Of a stretch of 64,000 bases of DNA, positions 12,200 to 26,232 are shown one piece after another. The DNA comes from Rhea pennata (Eukaryota > Chordata > Aves > Rheiformes > Rheidae): assembly GCF_028389875.1 (NCBI RefSeq), contig NC_084682.1, positions 8,566,001 to 8,630,000 on the forward strand, written 5' to 3'. The translations under genes and the position numbers were made by a program. Position 1 is the stretch's first letter. Each line of letters begins with the position of its first letter. Below the pieces are notes generated by a model. The model saw only the letters and a list, made by a program, of their open reading frames with translations, was not told the origin of the DNA and ran no database searches.

Positions 12200-12680
12200 T
12201 CTGCGGTACCTCTCGAGGCACGAGCACCGCAAGCCTCGCGGAAAGGCGAGCGGATGTCAGAGCTTCGGAGCACCCGCTGCGTCTTCACATCCCGGCTCCC
12301 GAGGATCCTCCTACCTCGAAAAGCCCTAGGGCTCCAAACTAAGGTCTCGGTTGGCCCGTGCAGAAAGTCAGAGGCGGTGGCAGCAAGGCTACGGGCGCCG
12401 CGGAGATCCCGCTGGGGCCGCGGCGGGCGGCGCGCACCCGCGACCCGCGCGGCTCAGACGCGCAGTGGCCACCCGGCTTCTCGGGTCCTCTAAAGCCTTA
12501 AGCTCTTAAAGCCAAAACGCACTTTCGAAGCCCCAAGGTCAGTGCCTGGAGATTACCCGACGCGACGCCAGGCCGAGGCTGCGCCGGGGAGAAAGTCGCT
12601 CTCCCGAGCGGCTGCGACGCGATCGCGGCAGCGTCGGCCGAGGGCGATCTCGCCGTCGGGATGGGGTTTAATCAGCGAAC
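12200..12680. other. CpG-dense patch in CAMKK1 intron 1
   Basis: The densest CpG block inside the large intron outside the promoter, most marked at 12370-12660. It has the character of an unmethylated CpG island and could mark an alternative or nested promoter. No accompanying exon or splice donor is convincing. Confidence 0.4.
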
Positions 12681-14847
12681 GGTAAAGGTTTTAAGGTTTT
12701 GCAGCAAAGTTCTCCCACGCAGCTCTGTTTGGGAAAACTATCGTGAAAACACCCCCCGGGCGCCCTGTTTGCCCCCCTGATTGAGCCTCCAAGACTTTAA
12801 GGGGCTGCTATGAGGAAAGGGAGCGGGATGGAAACACGGCCCACGCAGTCTAATAGCGAGCGGTGACGTCTGGGAGCGGGGATGCAGTCTCCAGCCATGC
12901 CCCGTGCGCAGCTCACGCGGCCTGGGTGCCCCGTGCCCAGCAGCAGAACGCGGCAGGGGAAGAGAAAGCCTAAAGCCAACGGACTCGGGCACTGGTAGCA
13001 ATCCCCAGGCCACCAGCCGGCCCCGCAGGACGTTCCCGCTGGCACGGGGCATCGCCGGGAGGCGAGTTACACAGCTCCAGCTCCTCAAATATCCTTCTCT
13101 GCGGGCCAGGGAAAGAGAAACCAAAGAACAAAACTGGTAACACAAAGTAAAGAGGGGAAAAAAAGCAGCAAAGCAGGCATCTAAAAGCTTTGCTGGCTCC
13201 CAGCCAGGGTGCCCAGCACCTCCTAGGAGGTGGCTCAGATCTGCACGCAGTCCCCAGGGGTCACTGCTCCTCTCCATGCTAAGCCCATACTTGAACTGTG
13301 GCCCCACAGCTTCAGCAGGGACATGCTGGAGTGTGAACAACCCCAAAAGCTCGGCCTCAGACGCGCAGAGATTCATGCAAGTCCCTAGATGTGTGTTTAT
13401 GTGTCCAAATGAGAAGCACCTGGTGACGCCGCCAGCCCAGGGCTTGTTCTCCAGGAGGGGAGAAGGTCGACGATGCTATCTTCAGAAATGGCCACAAAGG
13501 GGGAAGAAAGCAGGACTCACATCACAGAAGAGCTGGAAGTGATCTTCATCGCACTCCTCCCTTTGTATAGGGTCCACTTCTATCCACCTGCACAAGCCAG
13601 TCGTGCAAGATGTGACACAACAACTGGCCACCATGAGCTGCACGTCAAGGGAGGAGAGGGCTCCACACCACCATCACTGCACTACCAGCCCTCCCCAGCT
13701 GCACCCCAGGGTGCCATGCACACACACGTGGGACTACGCAGGGCTACAGGAAGATGTGCACGCGGACCAGCAAGCGCTCGGTCCAAGTCATCCATAGCCC
13801 CTGCTCCCACCCCATGTTGAAGATACTCCAACTCCAGCATTACACTTTGACACTGCTGCCACGCTGTTCCCTTCCCACCATCTCTTCCCTGCTCAGAGCC
13901 AGTGTCCATCCACAGGGGGTGCCAGTCTCCCACGCACATCAAGCTTCCTTAATGCCTTCCAGATGTCCAGGAAGTACACACACATTCATTTGGAAAGGGA
14001 TGGCAGAAACACCTAGCAGCATCAACCCAGCACTGGACGGGGTGAACCAAGCCAAACGAGGTAACACTTGAGGCAGTTCTGCCTTCTCTGCAGGTATCAC
14101 CTCGACTAGATGCCTTTGTCCTGTAGCACAAAATTCTAACATCTGCTTTCATTATTAAATATTAATATTTTAGTTCATTTGCCTTTGAGGTTTAGCAACA
14201 AGCTTCCAAATTTATTACATTTTAACACACACTTCTGCAATTAAGAGGCAATACCAGCTGGACAGCTGACTGAGGCAGGTGACAGACTCCTTTCCGCTGG
14301 TAATATCCTCCACTCTTGTGACTTAGGACATCTAGCTTAGATAGTTACTGATCTCAGGCTACTTGATTTGTCTTTGTGCTCTTCCTACAAGACATCGTTG
14401 CAAGAATAGATCCAATTCTAGCAACAGCTTGTGTAACAACGTGCGGTTACTCCCAAGAGAATCCAGAGCTTCTGCACCGCAGTCACGAATCACGAATACA
14501 GACGTGTTATCAATAGTGCATACTCTTTTTTTTTTTTTTTTTACATTTAAAGCACTGATAAGGATTTAACCACGTGCATCTTAGCAAAGCCAATGCTGAA
14601 GCAGTCAGCAATACCCCGCATTAGTCCCAGCTCTCCCATTTCAGCACCATCCCACCACGCGGGTCAAGCAAAACACAGGGACTGCAGAGAGCCACTCTGA
14701 GCCCACCTGATTACTCAAGGAAATAAACCTGGTTGGAGCCGGAATAACCCACGTTGCTTGTGTATTTACACATGCCTGGGAACGACTGATGCAAGATATC
14801 TCTGGGAATTCCTGTCTAACTGTGGCTTATGGTATCTTAAAAGAAAA

Positions 14848-14852
14848 TTAAA

Positions 14853-14883
<31 letters not shown>

Positions 14884-14897
14884 GTAAAATAAAAAAG
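14848..14897. repeat. A-rich tract with AAAAG units
   Basis: A run of about twenty A residues followed by AAAAG, AAAAG and further A-rich variants. Simple-sequence DNA, possibly a decayed poly(A) tail. Confidence 0.85.
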
Positions 14898-17800
14898 TTT
14901 AAGTCTTCTTTTCACTGAAAGCCTGGAGAGTCAGGATCCCTCGGTTTGCCTCCCGCCCGCCCCTCCTGCCCAGACCCTGCCCCAGTGTCCTGCCTTTTGC
15001 CAGCGGAGTCAGGCCACGGGCATTCACTCCCGAACAGCCCCTTCCTCCTTCCCACGTCGGAGGCGGTTTGAGCCCCGCAAGTTCTAAAGCGACACAGAAC
15101 AAAGTCACAATCACACTTCTGGCTGAAACTGTTTTTGCTGCAGCACGACTGTAGAAATTAGAAAAGAGCAAAAAAAAAAAAAATTGCTATACAGACCAAT
15201 CCCAAACAGGCAATAGTTTGTATAAAGTTAGTTTTTATCGTTTCCCCTAGATTTGATCTATTCACTTGCTTAAACACCTGCACATTTCTGAACCATCAGG
15301 TTTCAAGTCAACTTCCTCAATACTTTGGTAACGGGAAAATACATTTACAAATCAATTAAAGTTGAGAACAGCAGGGTTTTATTTGCACAGCAATCTTGAG
15401 AGCATTTCAGGGGCCAGCTTCCACCTAAGGATGCTTTTATGCGCTGCTGGTGGTGGAGAAATCCTGTTGTAAGAGCCAGCTCAGACTTGCACCCAACCGC
15501 CGACTCATTTCAGCAACCTCAGAGCAAAACCCGCGCAGTCAGATCTGAAGCACGAGATCACCCGGCCTGACCGGGAAGCAAAGAGCAAAATTAACGTCTC
15601 ACAGCTGCGAAACTCGGGCTGAGCTCCTGGGACACACCTGAGTTGCCAGATGAAGCTATTTCATCTTCTGTCCCATAAACCATCCCATCGCGTTCTTCCC
15701 GGCAGCCCCGATTTAACTGCATTATCTTCCCTCCCACGTTCACTCCTTTTTTTAGACGCTTTCTAAAGAATTAGTAAAAGGAGGTGGTGGGGGGAGGTGG
15801 GAATTTTAAGCTCACCGCCACCCATGCCGTTGTGGAAGCACCCAGAAAGAGACGGGCTTATTCCACGAGTGACTAAGACGTGAGTCATACGATGAATAAG
15901 CACTCGGCTCCGGGAGGCTCACTCAGACCGTGACCGAATCCAAACCCTTCCCTTACCTACCTCGCCGGTCCCTTCGCGGCAGCCCTGGGAGATGTCTCAC
16001 CAGGGAGCAGCTCTGGCGCTTGCCTGTGTCAGACCGATGTTAAGGCCAGCACCAGCTGCTGCTCCCATCCGAAGACTGGAGACCACTATACCATAACTAT
16101 TATTCCCAAATAGTTATTCCCTTCGGCAAGGTCGCATCTTCCTGCGCTAGAGCTGGAGACCGTTCCTCAGCCTCGCGCCGGTGAGGCCAGGGAACGGGAC
16201 TCGGTCCTGAAGGCAGGTGGCCTCCACTCCACAGCTGCTACCCCAGATTACGCCAGGGATTTTCCTTGGTTGCAACATTAAACCACCTCTGCCCATCTTT
16301 CCACACCTCCTTTTCCCCCTCCCCCCCCCCCAAAAAAGCTGTTTCACCACCAAAGTAACCAATGGACCAACGGTCAATGCCCCATCTCCGAGCCGAAGGA
16401 AGACAGCCTAGAGAGCACTAACAAGCGACAGGGTGGCCTGGGATGAAGAGAGGCTCCTGTCTAAAGAAACAGTCCAGGCAAAAGCCAGGAGTTACAACTC
16501 AGCCAAAATTACCACGGAGCAAAAGCAGCAGCTGCCAGCGCCGAGGAGGAGGGAGGAAGAGGCTGGAACATCTCTACAAAGACACAACTGCTGCCGTTGC
16601 CACCGGCGCATCGTCGTCTCCACCGCGCTTCGGGCTCACGCCTCCGGCGGTGGTGGAACACGGACCCGAAGGCAGGCGATGCTCTCGGCAGACGCACAGC
16701 TTCAGCGTGGGGGGCGAGCAAGGCGGGCAGAAAGGACGTGACTCTCATCAGGGCCTTCCTCTGGGAGACCGCTGCGGAGATAAGGGTCTCACCCCCGGAA
16801 AAACTCCCTCAGGCATTTGGGTCTGACCCGTGGGCAAGGCAACCGGCACCGCAGCGGTGCTGCTCCCTCCTGGCTGCCGGATTCGCAGGGAGGAGACAAA
16901 CAGTAGGAAAACACCCCAAAAAACCCTTCAGAAAGGTACCTTCACTGCAGCTCGGTTTTCAAAGTACTGGAGCCCTTGGAAGTCATCAACTCACATAAAC
17001 ATTTCATGGCTGCTGAAGGAATTTGTATTTTAAAATACAAGTATTCACACATAAAAGCAACCACCAAGCATGTTTGAGAAGAGGTGAAATCAAGAAGGGA
17101 GGAAGCAGCTTTTGCTATAAACAGCGGATCGTTTCTCCGAGCGCATGCAGACGTCGTTCAGCCTGGTTCGCCCAGCTCTACGCCGCGCTGCACGTTGTGC
17201 CACCTTTAAACCCTGTTACACCTTAATCGCCTGCACCTTCACTTTAATTACCTGGGCTTCCCATATTGGTGCTTGTTGCGTTTTCCAGAAAGCCCCAGGC
17301 AGCCCCAGCACTTGCTGCCTGCCCAGCAGATGCACTAGTCTGGCTCAAAATTTGTACTCTTCTCCCTTGTTTCCAGCTGCTAACTTCTCTCTCCCCTCTT
17401 GCCCATTTAGGCCAGAAGGTTGAGTCAGGGTCTGTCGCTGACTGTATCTCCGTACAGTGCCAGCACAACGGGACTCTGCCTCGGTGACCCTACAGTAAGG
17501 GCTATAAACAGAAATGCAGAATCCCTCCTGTGCAAGGGCTGGTCCAAAGCTCAGAAGATGTCTCTCTCCAATGGCACACGAACAAAAACCGTATTATCAG
17601 CATAAGCAGAAAAGAGCTATTTGCAAAGCTAAGTATTTGGGGAACATAGTCATGCAAAAATGTGATCTTCCAGCAGATCTTAGCACATGCCACCAGACCC
17701 AGAAGTCTATGTATGTGCCTGTGTGTATATACATTTATTGAGTGCTTTTGGCATAAGCAGCACTCCGATGCCATGGTGACGGATGCTCTTGCAAAACCTT

Positions 17801-20800
17801 AACATAATAGATACAGATAAACCTGAAGGCAATTAGGAAAGCAATACTGCTTGTGCTTACACGATCCACAGCTACTATGACAGGCACAAAAAAAATTTTT
17901 TTAAAAACAACTCATGGAAAAAGATCAAAACAAAACCCCAGATCCACTGTTAAACAGATTAATCAGACTCTTGGAAAGCTCACCAGGGACCAGGCTCAAT
18001 CTCTGCTGTTATTAGCATAAACCCTGCATATCGGTAACAAAAGAACAGCCTAAGTCCCAAGCTCTTGGTTTACTTTGCAGCAAGATGCTGCTCAGACTCC
18101 AGGCACTTAACGTACACACTCTTAATTAAGGAGATGAGATCCAGAAGATAATTTTGGCTGAAGTTTATAGTGCTGCAAAACAAAACTCTTCACAGTCCCG
18201 TTTTACAACAACGGGCTGCCAAGTGCCTCCATCCCGCCAGAGCAAGGCCGGTACAAGGGAGGAAGGATGCTGGCGCCAGCAGGGCTTCCCCCAGCCCGGC
18301 AGGGTCCCGGCACGGTGCCGAGCGGCCATCAGCCAGGACCTTCCACGCCAGGCCCCGGAGAAAGGGGAGCTCGGGATGCGGGGACACGTGCCCAACCACC
18401 CAGGGCAGCCAAACTGCAGCTGAGGTGCAACCCCGCTGCGGTTCCTGGAGCTGCAGGGCCCGGCCGGACTCCCGGCGAGCCACTGGGAAGTCTTGTGGGC
18501 AAGGGGCTGGTGGCATGCAGGAAGGCAAGTCTTCACGGGAGGAGTGACAATCTGCCGGGAAACGACGCCCCGCGCGCCTCATCGGGTGTCAATCACGCGC
18601 TCCCAAAAAAATCTCCAGATCTGAATTAAATATGATGCTGTCACCTCTGCATCAAAAATTATTCGCTCCATAAAAAGCATTTTCCTACAGCTCTTTTACG
18701 ACTCCACCTTTCCTTCCCAAAACTCCTCACTCCTCTCCCCCTGCAAGAGGGGTCATTCGATTACGGACTTTTTCCCTCCCCCTAACGGCAACATTCTGCA
18801 AAGACCAAGTGGGTAACTTCAGTTTTTAAGGACCATTTCTCTATATCAGAGCTCAGAGAACCTCTTGGCTGGCTGTCACAGGAGCAAGTGGCCACCTCAG
18901 GTGCAGAAGACCACCAGCACTAACGAGGGGAAAACAAGTCTTCCTACTACAACAAAACAGCAACCCAGCCACATCATAAAACCACAGTCACACGATCACA
19001 TCACGTTGTCCCCACGCTGGCTGAAGAGCTCAGTCTCACCAAATACCAGATTTCATAGCATGTCCAGCATACCAGTTTGCTTCTGCTGAAGGCAGAGGGA
19101 GTCCTATCACCCACCCCAATGAGATTTTATCATAGGGGTCTTCCAGATATGCAGATTAGAACTTCAAACGATTGCTTCCACACATGCCCCACGTACTCAA
19201 CAGCTAAGCAATACATGCTCATAAGCACGTGTTTATGACAGGACTGCTGGGTGGGAGCTGAGCTTGGCTCACCCCCACGCTTCAGGTGGGCTTCACAGTA
19301 ATTAAGGCAGTTTTGCAGTCACACTCTGGGCACCCTGCAGGGAGGGAGAAGGTGCTGCACGATCTCATTTGCACGGCTTGGACAGGTAGGAGTTATCTTT
19401 TTCCCCAAGCAATCACTCTGCATGACTCCGCTCCGCTCTGGAGGATGAATCACCACAGCAAGGAGTGCGTGGGTCCCGCCGGCATCCCAGTGCTGGAGAG
19501 GCAAGCTTCACTCCTGACTGCCGTCACCTCATCACACCAAGTCAGACAGGTCAGCCACCCCTCGCTGCCTCTCCCCAAACGGGGCCAGAAGCTCCTCGCC
19601 CCAGCGCCGGGAGGCCTGAGCCTTCGCCAGGACTCTGCCGCCTGCTTGCGGATCCCACCAGCCTCCAGGGAAGCACGGGGCCGTAATTATCCCCTGCTCA
19701 AACTCCCAACTTCCATAAATCACAAGCAGCCCTTTCATCTCCTCCACTGTGTAACTGGGCCGAACGCCAGCCTTTACGCACTGCTCGGTGGAGAGCACGC
19801 AGAGCCGCGGCACCAGTCTAAAGGTCTCAAACAGTAATTAATCAGCTACAACAGTAAATAATGTATATGAATTCAAGTGTTTCCTCATTTCCTGAATGTC
19901 TCACATAAATATCTAACCAGTAAAGAATGCTTTGAACTGCAATGCTTGTATCTTTTCCTTTCTGAGACTATTCTGTGCTATTTACTTAAAATAGAAAATT
20001 CAGTAGGAGAAACACAGGTTGAGAAGTAACAGGATCCTGAAAGTATTTTGAGTGCCCAGAACTGTTCTGAATACCAAGGGCTTAATCCAAGTGTTTGTGC
20101 ATCTACTTTACATTTTTATGGACAAACTTTATACACCTGTTTTATCCTTCCATCCAGCCAGGCCGCTAGAGAAGAGCCTTCAAAGTCATCAAGGAGGTTC
20201 GCTGGCACTGCCACACTCCTCCCAGGGCAGAGCCTCGCGGGAAACCTGCACCGAGATGAAAGCTCAGCTCCAAAAATACACCCCAAAGCAAGCTTTGCTG
20301 GAGCACAAGAGTTTTAAGGTAGATGAAATTTCTAACTCAGGCTTTTGAAGCCAAGAGTTGTGTTTGAAGAGGTAAGAGCAGATTTCCCCCCGCACCCACC
20401 CGAAGTCATCAAAACAGCTGCAGAGCACCATGCCTTCCACGGCCTCTGGCACGTGTTCAGGGAGAGGCTGGAGGGGGCCAGCACGACTCGGCTCTTAGCG
20501 AGGCTTAAGCGAGCGTCAGTCCTTCAGCAGCGGCTGGCTACTCCCACGGCAGTTAACTCGCCACCGAGCACTGGCCAGAGCACGACAGCCCAGCGTAGAC
20601 GCCGCTGCCGAGACGCGTGCCCTGCTGAACTCCCGCAGGGAAGCTCCCGGGGACACGGCACCAGCACCCCCATCCTGGCACGGGCACGCTCAGCAACCAT
20701 CACCCGACCCATCCAGGCTGGGCTTTCGCTGCTACACATTTAGAAGGCAGGCACAAAACCCCCCTACCTTAAAATCCCAGCTGGCACCTAATCCTTTAAA

Positions 20801-23800
20801 CTCTCCCGGAGAGGTACTTCTCCTTTCCAAAGGAAAGTGAGTTAATGTTCTTGCCAGGGCTGTTACTCAGAGCAGCAAAGCCTCTTTCCATCTCGCGGGG
20901 CCCAGGTGACCGTTTCCAAGGGATTAGCTGTTACCACATTTAGTTCCGTAAAGGGTTTAGCTCCGTGGCGCTCACACGGGCCCGCTATGAAGACACTTGC
21001 TTGCCAAAATCCCGCAGGCTCACAGCTCTGAGCATCTGCAGAAGGTATGAAGTGACCATTGCTCAGGCCGGGGAGGTTTCCCCATCCCCTAGAAGCAGGT
21101 ACTGATACCCACAGTCGCTTTTTGAAGGAGACAACCAGTTACATATCCAGGTTAGCCTCCAAGCAGTGCCAGCTGCTTCCAACTAGCTAAAACAGATCAT
21201 GCTTTAAATCTAGATCTTGTGCACCACAGCCAGCAAGCGTTTCAAGTCCCAAATAAAGTCCCCTCCCTGCCTGCTTCAGCCTCTGGAGCAAGGTTCTTGT
21301 TAGCACCAGGGAGAAACACTCAATTTTGGGCTTGCTTCCTAAACTTGTCAACAGCAGAGGGAAATTCATATTTTCCTTCTTGCTCATCAAGAAAGAGGGC
21401 TGGGGTGTGGTTGGAAAGACTTACGGAGCCCCGAACACCCAAGGATAGGAAACTCCACGCTGCTGCTGCCTTCCCTGCTCCCCTGCTGTTGGATCAACTC
21501 TGTTGGTATCTCCCACTACATTGGCCGAGGCCGTGCAGAAGCGCTCAGCAGCTGCACCGTGCCAAGTCAGCTGCTTGCAGCCCTGGAGACTGCTCTTATA
21601 ACTGCAATGTCAAGGGGCTGAATGAAGATGCATCAGAAGAGGACCACAAGGACACTGCCTGAAAATCCACCAGGGAGCAGGACCTCACGAGGTGCTTGCA
21701 AAAACAAAGGCAGCTTTTACAAAGGGAAGGAGGGGGGGAAATAAAGGAGAAGTGAAACAGAAGGCCGAAAAAAATTTCCAAGCACTTGGCATGCTCCAAA
21801 ATTAGTGCTGTAATGGATCTCATCAGTCAGCATTTATTTGCAATCCTAAAGACAAGAATTCAGATAAGCATGCTGCAGCACAAGCAGCACTTGCTAGGCT
21901 AACGGCTAACTCCAACACGAGCATGCAGAAACCAGCTATTCCACTCTTCCTCAGGGTCTTCCCCAAGGACCGTCTGGTTCAGAGACCCGTGCTGCTTGCG
22001 CACATCACGCTCTCGTCCTTAGGCGGGTGCCGCAGAGGCACCGGGCCAGCGCTCCCCACTGAGCTCAAACGCACCCTGACGCTGCAAGAGGCCGGTGCAG
22101 ATGGGTGCTGACCCCAGGAAGAGAGCGGGGACGTCCCCAGCGTGCATCAGCAACGCCCCGCTCGCTGCTCGCGCCTGTGCCGGTTTACACCCCTGGAGGA
22201 CCTGGCCCACGAGGTTCAGCCAGAACTGCAGGTACGTACTGTTTAACTGAGAGAAAGCAAGCAGCAAACCACTGCAAGCTTTGCCCCGCGTCTCCGAGCA
22301 GCCACGCTCCCCTTCCGGAGGCACGCGCCGGCTAAAGGCGACGCGCGTCAGGAGGCTCGGGAGCGCCCGGGACAACGCGCCTCACGCGGCCTCCACGAAG
22401 GCCCCCGAGCCCGGCCGGGATCGGGGCGGGAGCCCTGACCCGACGCACCCACCGCGCTCTCGACGTTTCGGTACGGACCCCTGACGGCAGAGGAGAGCTG
22501 GCAGCTTCGGTCCGCCCCAGGGCACCGCAGATATTTTGGGCGGCCCGATATTCCCACGCGGAAAGCCAGGAGGAGTCACCTCCTCCCTCCCCCAGGTGCC
22601 TCTTGCTAGCATGGATGTGACTCACTAGAGCTGGGTTTATATTAAACTCCTGAAACAGATTGTTTGGCTGTTATGTAAATCCAGTAAATGTTAAAATACT
22701 AGAATAAGTCAGGCAGGCAGCTACCGTAACCAGCTCTCCAGAGACATGTGAGCAAAATTTAAAAAATTAAGAAGGAGAAAAATAGAAGTAAAGAGTTGGT
22801 AAGGACTGGGGAGAAGAAAAAAAAAAGTCCCAGCTGCCTTTCAGCCCAGGTGGCTGGGGCATTCCGGAGAAGGGCCGAGCACAGGCGCTGCCACCGCCAC
22901 CCCGGCCAGCTGCACCCAGGCAAACGACCCGAAAGCTAACCCGCGAGAGCCAAGTCACCCACGCCCAGCGCACGCCCGCGACGGCCGGGCGACCTCCTCA
23001 CCGCGCCGCGCAGAACAGCGACGCGCTCGCGGCGAGGCCGGCGCGACGGTACCGGACCGCGGCCGGGATGCGCTTTACAACAGCGCAGGAGTCGGACACG
23101 AAGGTGCCAGGACCGCAGTCGCTGCCGGGCGGGAGGTCCTGCCCTAGGAGCCTCCCTGCTCTGCCGAGCAGAACTATCTGCTGAAGCCAGAGAAGTCTTC
23201 TGCTAACACTGACGTCAGCAAACCGGCACAGGAACAGATTTCAAAATTTGCAAACACAAGTATTTCTACCCGAAACCTGACTGCAGAATTCTAAATAGTC
23301 TACAGGCCAAAGGATTAGTCAGAAAAATTATCTGGCAAGTAACCTGCAATAACAAGAAAAACCAGAGCACATCACCATCTGCTCCCAGACACCTAAGATG
23401 GAAATCAGGAGCCCTCTAATTAAACTATTACTTTGTATATGACTGCTGATCACCCAGCTACCCTATTCCAAGTGCTCCTAGATTAAATCAGTCACAATAA
23501 AGGAAACTGGTAGAACGTAGCACCTCAAATCTTAACATTGTAATTAAGAGCACCTTAGTCGAGCTGTCACTTAACCAGGCCACGTAGTCCAAGCCAGCCA
23601 CTTGCTCAGGCTGGGAGGCTGCCCCGTGTCCTGCACTCCTGGTCGGTACTGAAGGGCAGCGAAAGCGAAGGGCTGCTGGAGCCTGCGGGTCCCGTGCACA
23701 CGAGCCCCTGCGAGAACAGCATGCTGCTGGGCACATCTGGGCATGCACATCTGGGCAGACATCCTGCCTGGCCCGCACGCTGGCAGCCAGCTTGCTCCGT

Positions 23801-26197
23801 TCCCAAATGCTCAGAGACACCTCTGCAGCGCAACAGTCACCGCACGGAAACGAAGCGGAAGTGATCTGAGCTCTGTTTAATCAAATATAGTCTGGGAAAG
23901 TGTCTGCTTTTGTTAAACATTGCCTCAGAAGAGGAGAGCTGAGTAATCCACGAGTGGGGAAAGCACGCTCTCCAGCTACAAGGTATTATCATCATGGGCT
24001 TAATATCAGAGCGCTTTGCTGAGTCTGTAGCATTAGGCCGGAGTAAATACTCGCTGCCTGGGCAAGATGCAGAGATACTCCAGGTCCACATCACCCCTCG
24101 AGGCTCGTGCGCAGAGGAGTCTGCCTGGAGAGGTAGATCACCGATCTGCAGCACATTCTTGTGGGCACAGGACAACAGATCAGACAGATGCGTGCAGGGG
24201 CATGCGTGTGCACGAGTACATACGCGCATGCATTTGTGCAACAGAAGAAGGAACCCTCCCCAGTGCCAAGAGGCAACCAGGACCACCTACAAGAGAGAGC
24301 TGGCAGATGTGTCCTACATGGTAACGGGCATCAACGGGGACAGGAGACAGCACTGCAGCATGGCCAGTGAAGTCAGTGGCATGCCTGCACAGGCTCTTGT
24401 CTCCAACACCCAAACCGTTACAAGCAATTACCAACAATCTGAGGCTTCTGAGAAACCACGAAATTTAAGTCTTTTTCAGAGCAGTCAGCAAAGAAGAATC
24501 TCTCCCTTCTCGAGTTGAAAAACAAACCCTTTCTCTGCCTTTTATTTGCTAATTAAAGGCATTCATTGTATTCAGATCTCACTTCTTGTGCATAATGTTT
24601 TACGCATCTGTTTGATTAAGAAAGAACCCAACAACCCAGCTTAATTAAGCTAATTAAATGCATTCAGCCATTGGTTAATATTCTGAAGCACTTCCCAATT
24701 ATTCTTCCCAGTTATTAAATCTCCTCTAAGGATAATATTTTCTCAGTTGCTACACTCTTTATTAGCCAGTGCCTAAGTTCAGTTGAAATTACCCGATCTG
24801 TAACACTGAAGACCCCGGAGTCTTCTTAGGGCTTATATTTCTGTACTAAGCTGTAGTCACACTGGCTACGTGTACCCTGAACCTCCAACATGTAGGTCTG
24901 AGAAAAGAAGGACTAATGGATCCACAAGTAGCCTCTCACCTTCACCTCCGCATAGCATCCTTCTCTTCTACCACTACACCCTACCTCTCATCCATTTCCC
25001 TGGAAACTTTAAGAACACATCAAAGCCTCAACCATGATGAGATGCTTGAGTCCAGCAGGACAAAGGCTCCAGAAGTCAATGGGTGGCAGAGGGAGAGACA
25101 GAGCTGATGGACAGAGACAGCAGATGTATGGCTTGCTTTTCACACACATAGGGTCTGGTTTCAGGAGGAAACTGGGCTAAAAATATGAATACCCTCCCTG
25201 CCTTGCTCAGTCTTTAAAACTCCAATTTACAGGGTTGTAGTGCCATCTCCCAGGCCCAAATGACACCAAGGTCTCCCACCTCAGGAAGGAGCAGCAAGGG
25301 ATGCCAGCGAAGCTGTGCATTTGTATGCACTTCCACCACTGCAGGGAAATGAGATCTGCAATTTGATGCATGTTGCACAAAAGCAATCTATTTGTTCCGC
25401 CACCACCAATCATTTCAGCAGGTGCCCCGCCGCCAGTTAACCACTCCTTCTTTGCCTCTTCTTAACACTCAGGATTTCACAGATCTCTAGGTGCCCGCTT
25501 TCCACACCAGAGACTGACAGTCCAGCCTTTTCTTGTACGGAGCACTCATACGGATTCTTCAGTGCCCGATACATGGGCTGAGCTCCCACTGCAGGTTTTT
25601 CTCCCTGTGGGAAGGAGGGGAGAAGTGTCTCTCTCCACCAGAAAGCCAAGTCTCCTCCAGGCAACTGGAAGAAGTATAACCTCCCCCCTTCTCCTTGGAG
25701 ATAGCTGAACTTAACCTAGAGGTTTCAGCATTGCAGGTCAGAACAGATAGAGCAGGACCGCATAAGCCTCACTTCTCAGAAACAGGGCTGAAAAAACCCC
25801 ACTGGTCTCAAACGTGCACAGATTACCTCAACTCCTGAATATGGGGAACTGCAGGATCCGCCCCAGTGGTGATTTAAACTGAAGCAGCAAGAAATTAAGA
25901 GGTTGCTGCAGTTGCAATTTGACGTGGGCTGACCTGGGGCCTGAGCAGAACCTCACTAACATTTCCATCTCTTCTCCTCCATTCACACTGCAATCAGTTT
26001 CCCTTTTTGATAGCCAGGCAAAGAGCCTAGACCAGCACTTGAAAATTTGGCCAGTTTATTACAACTGTTCAACAGCACAGCAACAGTGCCAACTAGTAGA
26101 GAGCTCACGGCCCTACTGTGCTTAGTGCTATAAAACACATTAAGAGGCAAATTCTGGCTCCAAAAAGCTTACGATCAAAGCAGGCATTAGAAAGAGC

Positions 26198-26198
26198 T

Positions 26199-26232
<34 letters not shown>
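26198..26232. repeat. T21A14 self-complementary homopolymer pair
   Basis: Twenty-one T residues followed directly by fourteen A residues. The central 28 bases are a perfect dT/dA palindrome that can fold back as a hairpin. It could come from two abutting opposed poly(A) tails or from simple expansion, and is prone to assembly or polymerase error. Confidence 0.9.

Noticed and set aside
11915-12493. 192-codon plus-strand open frame
   Set aside because: Lies in CpG-dense intronic DNA; no motif and no supporting splice sites.
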